Positions 24,497 to 31,217 of a stretch of DNA of 51,012 nucleotides are shown one piece after another; the stretch's first letter is position 1, and every line of letters starts with the position of its first letter. The notes below the pieces were generated by a model. The model was not told where the DNA came from. It worked only from the letters and a program-made list of their open reading frames with translations, and did no database searches. The DNA is from an uncultured Coriobacteriaceae bacterium (lineage in GTDB: Bacteria; Actinomycetota; Coriobacteriia; Coriobacteriales; Atopobiaceae): the NCBI GenBank assembly GCA_902801175.1, contig CADCHF010000013.1:1-51012 (forward strand), in the 5' to 3' direction. The position numbers and the translations under genes are program-made.

Positions 24497-25264
24497 ATGA
24501 GCGGACTGACCAAGATGCCAACCGTAGCTTGGCTTCTTACAGCTCTGCTGCTTTCTGTGGGGATTGCCGCCTGTGGTTCGAGCGTCGAACGGGCAGAGGA
24601 CTCGCAGGTCGAGTCTGAGTTTAGCGTGTTGGACAAAAGTGCTGGTGACGGAGCTAGTGAAGCGGACGCCGACGCAGTCGACGGCGGAAGCGAGATGCCT
24701 GTCGGCGACGATGCGGACGGCAATGCCGTGCCGGATTCTGCGGGTGACGCCGGCAACGGGCCATTAGCCCATGACTACGGATTCCCAGTGAGCGGCGCAG
24801 GCGATATGTATGCGTACGTGTCAAGGGTCTCGTATATGAGCAAGCTGTCCGAGGGAATGCACAACGGTGAGACGAGCGGGGTCTTTGTCGCAAGAAGTGC
24901 CGAGGAATGGGAGAGCCTCAGGAGCTTTTTCGCAGCGGTCAATTCCAACGCTCCTGTCGGCGAGAGCGTCAATGCCGATGAGCCAGAAACGACGGGAGAT
25001 CTTGCCTTTGAGGACATTCCAAGTTTCGAGCAAAGCTTCTTCGACGCAGGTGGCTCGCTGGTCGTCAAGTATGCCGACCTCTCGTCGAGCGGGCTCAATC
25101 CCACAATTGTGAGTGCCTCTGTTTCGGGCGAGGTTGTTACCGTGCAATACGACGACGGCTCCGAGCCCGGAATGATGTACACACAAGATATGAGCGGTTT
25201 TGCGGTGGTCATCGAGGTGCCGGCGGGGCAGACCGTGACTTCGGTGAACCTGGAGACGAAGTGA
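24497..25264 (+). CDS. Secreted lipoprotein of unknown function
   Basis: 255 residues. The signal peptide (about 1-25) ends with the lipobox IAAC. A long acidic, Asp/Gly/Ser-rich linker (30-85) precedes a compact domain of about 165 residues with FVARSAEEWESLRSFFAAV, ESFEQSFFDAGGSLVVKYADL, and a final strand AVVIEVPAGQTVTSVNL. That last domain has the feel of a beta-rich PrcB-like fold, but the resemblance is weak. GGAGGCG precedes ATG 24497. It sits before a DUF218 protein and may be in the same transcript. Confidence 0.75.
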   Translation: MSGLTKMPTVAWLLTALLLSVGIAACGSSVERAEDSQVESEFSVLDKSAGDGASEADADAVDGGSEMPVGDDADGNAVPDSAGDAGNGPLAHDYGFPVSGAGDMYAYVSRVSYMSKLSEGMHNGETSGVFVARSAEEWESLRSFFAAVNSNAPVGESVNADEPETTGDLAFEDIPSFEQSFFDAGGSLVVKYADLSSSGLNPTIVSASVSGEVVTVQYDDGSEPGMMYTQDMSGFAVVIEVPAGQTVTSVNLETK

Positions 25265-25318
25265 GCCAGGCACGTTGGTGGCGTCCGCACGCGCAGCAAT
25301 CTTGGAGGGAGGCCTGGC

Positions 25319-26059
25319 ATGGTGGTCGCGCTGGTGCTCTTGGGGCTCATTAACATCTGCTATGGCGTGAGCGTAATGCTGCTTAACTCCGGCACGGGCT
25401 TCTTTGTCGTTTGGTACGCAATTGGTGCAGCGTGGCTTGGCTTGGCGGTTGCGCTCCACACAGGCCTTTGGGCCTCGCTCCCTGCGCTTGTCAAACGTAT
25501 CGCCGCAGTTCTCTTTGTGGGAGTACTTGCTGCGCTTGTGCTTTCGTGGGGTCTCATTGCCACCGAGTTCAAGGCGCAGGGCGAAGACGACCTGGATTAC
25601 CTCATCGTGCTTGGCGCGCAGATCTACAACGATGGGAGCCCCAGCCCATCGCTGCGCTACCGGCTCGATGCTGCGCTGGCGTACCTGGAACAAAACCCAG
25701 ATACAAGGGTCATAGTATCTGGTGGCAAGGGCCCAAACGAGCCCTATGCGGAGGCCAGGGGCATGGCTGCCTATCTGATGAATCATGGCGTCGCACGGGA
25801 GCGCATTCTTTTGGAGAGTCGCTCAGAGAGCACGCTGCAAAACATTACATTCTCCATGGCGCTCATGGATTCGCGCGAGAGCAGCGTGGGTATTGTGACG
25901 AACGACTTCCACGTGTATCGCGCTGTGCATATTGCGCGCAAGGCTGGGCTTGCGCATGCATGCGGTATAGCCGGCTACTCCACGCCGCTTTACCTTCCCA
26001 ACAACCTGTTGCGCGAGAGCTTGGGATTGGCAAAGGACTTCGCAGTGGGCAACATTTAG
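25319..26059 (+). CDS. YdcF/SanA-type DUF218 membrane protein
   Basis: 246 residues. Three hydrophobic segments in the first 85 residues precede a DUF218 domain: LDYLIVLGAQIYNDGSPS, VIVSGGKGPNEPYAEA, ERILLESRSESTLQNITFS and VGIVTNDFHVYRA. These are the signatures of the YdcF/ElyC/SanA family, linked to envelope integrity. The ATG at 25319 follows GGAGGGAGG. A second DUF218 protein lies at 34947 on the other strand. Enzymatic role unresolved in the family. Confidence 0.9.
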   Translation: MVVALVLLGLINICYGVSVMLLNSGTGFFVVWYAIGAAWLGLAVALHTGLWASLPALVKRIAAVLFVGVLAALVLSWGLIATEFKAQGEDDLDYLIVLGAQIYNDGSPSPSLRYRLDAALAYLEQNPDTRVIVSGGKGPNEPYAEARGMAAYLMNHGVARERILLESRSESTLQNITFSMALMDSRESSVGIVTNDFHVYRAVHIARKAGLAHACGIAGYSTPLYLPNNLLRESLGLAKDFAVGNI

Positions 26060-26113
26060 GTTGCGTGTGGAGCGCATCCAGGGTTGTGCGTTGCGGCGGC
26101 TGATGCGTTCGTG

Positions 26114-26320
26114 TTAGCGCTGGCTTGGCGATATGCGATTCCCTAGCGCGGCCTGCCCCCCTTCGGTCCAGATGCAGTCATGCGCCTCGAGCCAGCTGAT
26201 GGCCAGGTCCCTGCGGTGCTGCTCCCGGTACGCGTAGTAATCGTCGAGCAAGTCGTGCCGGGCTGGCACCATGCGTTGAGCTGACAGCGCTTCGCTGATA
26301 CGTTCGTCGCGATTGCCCTG
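26114..26320 (-). other. In-frame coding-like extension after the deformylase amber stop
   Basis: Reading on from the TAG at 26323-26321 in the same frame gives 68 sense codons to TAA at 26114. The composition is protein-like: QGNRDERISEAL near the start, then HDLLDDYYAYREQHRRDL and SWLEAHDCIWTEGGQA. Codons are GC-rich at the third position like the neighbours. A methionine codon at 26272 could begin a separate 52-residue protein, but there is no ribosome site. It may be a truncated fusion, an independent remnant, or a readthrough tail. Confidence 0.5.
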
Positions 26321-26734
26321 CTAGATGACGATGCCTGCCAGATGGTCGCACTCGTGTTGGATGACCTCGGCAACAAAGCCCTGGTAGTTGGCGGTGTGCT
26401 CGCGTAGGTCGGTGTCCTGCCACGTCACGGTGATGCGGCGATAGCGGGTGGTGGGGCGCTTGCCCTCAAGCGACAGGCAGCCCTCCTCGGTTTGGTAGGG
26501 ACCCTGCTGGCGTGTGATCTGCGGGTTGAGCATGACCTGGGGCTGCTTGCGGTCGTCAAAGAAGGCGATGATCGCCTTGTTCTGCCCAATCATGTTGGCT
26601 GCCATGCCGGCACAAGTGTCCTCGTGCGCGACCAGCGTGTCGAGCAGGTCTTGAGCCACATTGAGGTCGTCAGAGCTTGCAGCCTCGGCCTTTCGTGAGA
26701 GCATGATGCGGGATCGGACAATGGGACGTTGCAT
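26321..26734 (-). CDS. def: Peptide deformylase (short Gram-positive type)
   Basis: 137 residues. It removes the formyl group from nascent peptides. The three motifs are AGMAANMIG, EEGCLSLEG (metal cysteine) and IQHECDHLAG (HExxH). The first motif has Met where most deformylases have Gln (GxGxAAxQ), a variation known in the short clostridial-type subgroup but still worth noting. ATG 26734 has only a weak GAAAGAAG. It ends with TAG, after which the frame stays open for another 68 codons. It may be a second deformylase; the main one is not in the window. Confidence 0.88.
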   Translation of the reverse strand: MQRPIVRSRIMLSRKAEAASSDDLNVAQDLLDTLVAHEDTCAGMAANMIGQNKAIIAFFDDRKQPQVMLNPQITRQQGPYQTEEGCLSLEGKRPTTRYRRITVTWQDTDLREHTANYQGFVAEVIQHECDHLAGIVI

Positions 26735-26803
26735 GAGGGCTTCTTTCGACTAGTCATAGGTAGGTTCATCATAGCCAAGCGGAGTCGCGTGAGCTTGGTC
26801 GAC

Positions 26804-26997
26804 CCTAAGTGGCAAGAAACGGGCGTTTTGGCAATCGAATTTTGCTTAAACGGTTGGAAGATGAGTTGCGGGGGCATGCTGGCCATAAAAGCGCAGGTCA
26901 GAGCGTTGTGGCAGTCTCTGTAATTTCAGATAGTATCCCTGGTAGACGAACCAAAGGAAAAACCGATTGCCATAACGCGCGATTCTTGCCACTTAGG
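26804..26997. repeat. MITE-like element with 34-bp terminal inverted repeats
   Basis: CCTAAGTGGCAAGAAACGGG... at 26804-26837 is complementary to 26964-26997 at 31 of 34 positions. The interior of about 126 bases codes for nothing convincing. It lies in the gap between the deformylase and glutathione peroxidase genes, where no other gene is supported. Confidence 0.85.
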
Positions 26998-27111
26998 CGG
27001 GAACTTGCTTCACAAGCTCATCCAGAAACCGTGTGCCACAAAGCCCGATGTTCTGAATGCGCATGTATAACTGAGCGTCAGTGTGCGGGCTCGACGGAAG
27101 CGACAAAATAG

Positions 27112-27134
27112 GCCCGCGCACATGGCGCGGGCAC
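27112..27134 (-). terminator. Terminator of the glutathione peroxidase gene
   Basis: GCCCGCGC pairs with GCGCGGGC across a short loop; on the minus strand it is followed by CTATTTTG. Confidence 0.8.
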
Positions 27135-27166
27135 AGTCGAGCACTATCTAGGGATTGTCCCGAGCC

Positions 27167-27709
27167 TTACAGCAGGCCCTCAACGCAGGCACGTACGTCG
27201 GTCATGTCAGCAGTAGGCTCAAAGCGTGCCACCACGTTACCCTCGCGGTCGATGACAAACTTGGTGAAGTTCCACTTGATGTCGGGGTTGTTCTTGTAGT
27301 CGGGATCAATCTTGGCCAGGTGCTGGTCCATAAAGCCGGCCGTCTTGCCCTCGCCAAAGCCCTCAAAGCCCTTCTGGCTCTTGAGCCAGGTGTAGAGCGC
27401 AAGCTCGTTCTCGCCGTTGACGTCGGACTTGGTCATCTGCGGGAACTGCGTGCCGTAGTTGAGGGTGCAGAACTCGTGGACCTCGTCGTCGGTGCCGGGG
27501 GTCTGGGCGCCAAACTGGTTGCAGGGCACGTCCAAAATCTCAAGGCCCTTGTCGTGCAGGTCCTCCCACATCTGCTCGAGCGGCTCGTAATGCGGGGTAA
27601 AGCCGCAGCCGGTTGCCGTGTTGACGACGATGACGACCTTGCCAGCAAAGCCGGCCATCTTGACCTCGTTGCCCTGCGGATCGGTGACGCTGTAATCATA
27701 GAAACCCAT
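27167..27709 (-). CDS. Glutathione peroxidase-family protein (peroxiredoxin-like)
   Basis: 180 residues. Thioredoxin-fold peroxidase. The peroxidatic cysteine is in NTATGCGF, followed by the family motifs VPCNQFGAQ and WNFTKFVID. Gln and Trp of the catalytic tetrad are in place. Cysteine replaces selenocysteine. Bacterial members usually use thioredoxin rather than glutathione. ATG 27709 is chosen because GGGAG lies five bases upstream; upstream Met codons at 27721 and 27757 are possible. Acts in the cytoplasm against peroxides. Confidence 0.94.
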   Translation of the reverse strand: MGFYDYSVTDPQGNEVKMAGFAGKVVIVVNTATGCGFTPHYEPLEQMWEDLHDKGLEILDVPCNQFGAQTPGTDDEVHEFCTLNYGTQFPQMTKSDVNGENELALYTWLKSQKGFEGFGEGKTAGFMDQHLAKIDPDYKNNPDIKWNFTKFVIDREGNVVARFEPTADMTDVRACVEGLL

Positions 27710-27997
27710 GGCAGCTCCCATCTGCTGGATGACATTGCACTCAGCATACGGTCTCATGAAATTACGCGCAAGAATAAAAAATGGCCCACAAAGCTTTATC
27801 GTACAAGGTAGCTCAGGGCAAAAATAGCGGCGGAATGGTGGGCACGCCTGCGTGACATCTGTCAGGAGTGTGCGGTCCGCATCTGCGCAGCTATTATGCC
27901 GAGCGCTGCTAGCGCAGAACTCCGTCAGGTCTCAAACCTCACTCATCTAAAAGCAGATGTGCAAGTTACGTACTTCGAACAAAGTTGTGAGTGGTTG

Positions 27998-28025
27998 TTG
28001 CCGCGTCGGTCACGGCCCTTATACT
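27998..28025 (+). promoter_or_regulatory. Candidate promoter of the PurF-like gene
   Basis: TTGCCG (27998-28003) and TATACT (28020-28025) are spaced by 16 bases, 65 bases before the gene. A GCCGAGT/ACTCGGC hairpin (about 28043-28066) lies in the leader. The rest of the 380-base gap from 27710 shows no gene. Confidence 0.6.
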
Positions 28026-28089
28026 GACATGGTAAGAAAGCGCGCCGAGTGGTGCTACATACTCGGCAGACGGATGCAAAGGGGACCGC

Positions 28090-29511
28090 ATGGGAGCCTT
28101 TTTCGGGGCAGCATCGAAGCGCGAGGTTGCGCTGGACGTTTTCTTTGGAGTCGACTACCACTCCCATTTGGGCACGCGCCGCGCAGGCATGGTGCTTTGG
28201 GATGGGTCTGAGGGCTTCTCTCGAGAGATTCACTCTATTGAGAACACTCCCTTCCGCACTAAGTTCGAGAAGGACCTGCCGGGCTTTAAGGGTAACGTGG
28301 GCATGGGGTGCATCTCCGACTCCGACCCGCAGCCGTTGCTCGTTCGCTCGCACCTGGGCGTGTTTTCGGTGGCCACCGTTGGCGCCATCAACAACGCCGA
28401 CGCTCTCATTCAGTCGTTCACGGGCGTAGGGCACCAGTTCATGGCCATGAGCTCGGGCGACGTCAACGCAACCGAGCTGGTGGCGGCCCTCATCAACACG
28501 CAGAGCGATCTGGTGAGCGGCATCCAGTATGCACAGGACATGATCGAGGGCTCGCTCACCCTGCTCGTTATGACCAACAAGGGCGAGCTCATTGCCGCGC
28601 GCGACCGCATGGGTCGCCTGCCGGTGCTCATTGGCCGTGACGACGACGGCTACTGCGTGACCTTTGAGAGCTTTGCCTATGGCAAGCTTGGTTATGTGGA
28701 CGCCTACGAGCTGGGCTCGGGCGAGATCGTGCGCATTACGGCCGAGGGCTTTGAGACGCTTGCGCCTGCGCGCGACGAGATGCGCATCTGCGCCTTCCTT
28801 TGGGTGTACTACGGTTACCCCAACTCCAACTACGAGGGCGTCAACGTGGAGACCATGCGCTACCGCAACGGCGCAATCATGGCGCGTGATGACGCCGAGC
28901 ACGGCCTTTTGCCCGATGTTGACTACGTGGCAGGCGTGCCCGACAGCGGACTGCCTCACGGCATTGGCTACGCGACGGAGAGCCGCAAGCCCTTTGCCCG
29001 ACCGTTTGTGAAGTACACGCCCACGTGGCCGCGCTCGTTCATGCCTGCCAATCAGGAGGTTCGCAACCGCGTGGCAAAGATGAAGCAGATTCCCGTGCCC
29101 GAGCTCATCGAAGGCAAGAAGCTGCTGTTTGTGGACGACTCCATTGTTCGCGGCACCCAGCTGCGGGAGACGATCGACTTCCTCTACGGCGCTGGCGCGG
29201 CCGAGATTCACATGCGCTCGGCATGCCCGCCCATCATGTACGGCTGCAAGTACCTGTCGTTCTCGCGCAGTCGCTCCGACTACGAGCTCATCGCGCGCCG
29301 CAAGGTGCTTGAGCTTGAGGGCGAGGCGGGCGAGCAGCATCTCGACGAGTACGCCAACAGCCACACCGAGCGCGGCCAGTGCATGCTCAAGGCCATCTGC
29401 GAGGAGATGGGCTTTGACTCGCTCAACTACCAGACGCTCGACGGCCTGCTTGATGCCATTGGCATCGACCGCAAGATGGTCTGCACCTACTGCTGGAGCG
29501 GCAAGGAGTAA
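28090..29511 (+). CDS. Amidophosphoribosyltransferase homologue lacking the catalytic cysteine
   Basis: 473 residues, similar in length and plan to PurF. The C-terminal half has the PRPP motif LLFVDDSIVRGTQ (about residues 346-358), the SACPP stretch, and a final CTYCWSGKE that aligns with the cluster cysteines at the PurF C-terminus (CLACFTGK). The N-terminus reads MGAFFGAASKREVALDVFFG where active PurF starts CGVFG after processing: the nucleophile position is Met1 and no cysteine is near. It therefore may be an ammonia-using or regulatory homologue. ATG 28090 has AAAGGGGA upstream. Confidence 0.88.
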   Translation: MGAFFGAASKREVALDVFFGVDYHSHLGTRRAGMVLWDGSEGFSREIHSIENTPFRTKFEKDLPGFKGNVGMGCISDSDPQPLLVRSHLGVFSVATVGAINNADALIQSFTGVGHQFMAMSSGDVNATELVAALINTQSDLVSGIQYAQDMIEGSLTLLVMTNKGELIAARDRMGRLPVLIGRDDDGYCVTFESFAYGKLGYVDAYELGSGEIVRITAEGFETLAPARDEMRICAFLWVYYGYPNSNYEGVNVETMRYRNGAIMARDDAEHGLLPDVDYVAGVPDSGLPHGIGYATESRKPFARPFVKYTPTWPRSFMPANQEVRNRVAKMKQIPVPELIEGKKLLFVDDSIVRGTQLRETIDFLYGAGAAEIHMRSACPPIMYGCKYLSFSRSRSDYELIARRKVLELEGEAGEQHLDEYANSHTERGQCMLKAICEEMGFDSLNYQTLDGLLDAIGIDRKMVCTYCWSGKE

Positions 29512-29532
29512 CTAGCGCGACTCGGGCCACTG

Positions 29533-29602
29533 GGGAATCCGTCCCCAACAGACGGCTTCCCACCAAGAGGAACCGTCCCCAATGTCCGGGGTGGGACCTC
29601 TT
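29533..29602. repeat. REP-like hairpins with CCGTCCCCAAC core, copy 2
   Basis: GGGAATCCGTC and GACGGCTTCCC (10 of 11 paired) flank CCCAACA at 29533-29561, and a second imperfect hairpin (AAGAGG...CCTCTT) follows at 29565-29602. The first shares CCGTCCCCAAC with the hairpin at 17660. It may also end the upstream transcript. Confidence 0.7.
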
Positions 29603-29703
29603 GTCGTTTGGGGCATATCGTCTATCGGCGGCGGTGCAATCCGCCGCCTTCTCTCTTAGTAAGATGAAGGGTGGTCTGTACCCGCATCCGAAAGGAGACA
29701 CGC

Positions 29704-31125
29704 ATGTTGCATAAGACGCTCAAGGCCTTCCCCGACGAGTTCCTTTGGGGCGCCTCCACATCCGCGTACCAGGTAGAGGGTGCCGCTCTCACCAACGGCA
29801 AGGGCCCGTCCGTCCAGGATGTCAAGGAGCCGCCCGCAGGCACCAGTGGCTTTGAAGTCGCCGCCGACCAGTATCACCACTTCAAGGAAGACGTGGCCCT
29901 GATGGCTGAGATGGGCTTCAAGACCTATCGCTTCTCCATCAGCTGGGCGCGCCTGCTCCCCAAGGGCACGGGCGAGGTCAACGAGGAAGGCGTGCAGTAC
30001 TACTCCGACCTCATCGACGAGTGCCTCAAGTACGACATCCAGCCGCTGGTGACCATGTATCACTTTGACCTTCCCGCGGCGCTCGACGAGCAGGGCGGCT
30101 GGGCCAACCGTGCCACCGTGGACGCATTCGTGGAGTTCAGCGAGCTCATGTTCAAGAGCTACGGCGACCGCGTGAAGTACTGGCTCACCATCAACGAGCA
30201 GAACATGATGACGCTCGCCGCTGGCGCCGTGCTGGGCGTTGACACCTCGGCCCCTGGCGCGCAAAAGCGCATCTATGAGATGAACCATCACATGCTGCTC
30301 GCCCAGGCCAAGGCCATGAACCTCTGCCACGAGATGCTGCCTAACGCAAAGATTGGCCCCGCTCCCAACATCGCGCTGGTGTATCCCCAGACCTGCAAGC
30401 CCGAGGACGTGCTGGCCGCCCAGAACATGAACGCCCTGCGCAACTGGCTCTACCTCGACATGGCCGTGTTTGGCATCTACAACAACATCGCTTGGAGCTA
30501 TCTGGCCGAGATTGACGCCACGCCCGAGAACATCCTGCCTGGCGACATGGAGCTCATGGCCTCCGCAAAGCCCGACTTCATCGCCTTCAACTACTACAGC
30601 ACCGCCACGGTCAAGATGCCCGACGCCGACGCCGAGAGCACCAAGGGCGACCAGCAGCGTGGCGCCACCATCGCCGGCTTCTCGCAGGGCGTGAGCAATC
30701 CCAACTTCCAGAAGACCGAGTTTGGCTGGGAGATTGACCCGGTGGGCTTCCGCAACACGCTGCGCGAGGTGTACAGCCGCTACCACCTGCCGATCATCAT
30801 CACCGAGAACGGCCTTGGTGCCTACGACAAGCTCGAGCAGGACGAGAACGGCAACGACGTGGTGCACGACCCCTACCGCATCGACTACCTGCGCGCCCAC
30901 ATCGAGCAGATGCGCCTGGCCATCACCGACGGCGTCGAGATGATGGGCTACTGCCCGTGGAGCGCCGTGGACCTCATCTCCACGCACGAGGGCTTTGTGA
31001 AGCGCTACGGCTTCATCTTCGTCAACCGCGAGGAGTTTGACCTGCTTGACCTGCGCCGCGTGCGCAAGGACTCCTTCTTCTGGTACAAGAAGGTCATCGC
31101 GAGCAAGGGAACCGATCTGGCATAA
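29704..31125 (+). CDS. GH1 glycosidase, probable 6-phospho-beta-glucosidase
   Basis: 473 residues, the usual GH1 length. Catalytic residues are in WLTINEQN (acid/base glutamate, near residue 166) and IITENGLG (nucleophile glutamate, near residue 367). The opening DEFLWGASTSAYQVEGA is the family N-terminal signature. The C-terminal DLISTHEGFVKRYGFIF places Ser, Lys and Tyr with the spacing used to bind 6-phosphate (S, +7 K, +9 Y), so a phosphorylated disaccharide is the likely substrate. AAAGGAGAC precedes ATG 29704. No PTS genes are next to it, so the supplying transporter is elsewhere. Confidence 0.93.
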   Translation: MLHKTLKAFPDEFLWGASTSAYQVEGAALTNGKGPSVQDVKEPPAGTSGFEVAADQYHHFKEDVALMAEMGFKTYRFSISWARLLPKGTGEVNEEGVQYYSDLIDECLKYDIQPLVTMYHFDLPAALDEQGGWANRATVDAFVEFSELMFKSYGDRVKYWLTINEQNMMTLAAGAVLGVDTSAPGAQKRIYEMNHHMLLAQAKAMNLCHEMLPNAKIGPAPNIALVYPQTCKPEDVLAAQNMNALRNWLYLDMAVFGIYNNIAWSYLAEIDATPENILPGDMELMASAKPDFIAFNYYSTATVKMPDADAESTKGDQQRGATIAGFSQGVSNPNFQKTEFGWEIDPVGFRNTLREVYSRYHLPIIITENGLGAYDKLEQDENGNDVVHDPYRIDYLRAHIEQMRLAITDGVEMMGYCPWSAVDLISTHEGFVKRYGFIFVNREEFDLLDLRRVRKDSFFWYKKVIASKGTDLA

Positions 31126-31159
31126 CGGCTAGCCATCCATCTGACAGTCTGGCACAGCA

Positions 31160-31199
31160 AAGGGACCTCGTGGCAAAGCGCCGCGAGGCCCCTCGTTTT
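31160..31199 (+). terminator. Terminator of the GH1 gene
   Basis: GGGACCTCG and CGAGGCCCC form an imperfect hairpin followed by TCGTTTTC. It lies between convergent genes and may serve both. Confidence 0.75.
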
Positions 31200-31217
31200 C
31201 TCAGGCGTGTGGCGGCC

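Noticed and set aside
27943..29364. 473-codon open frame on the minus strand
   Set aside because: Antisense shadow of the PurF-like gene with Val/Ala/His-rich, motif-free sequence.
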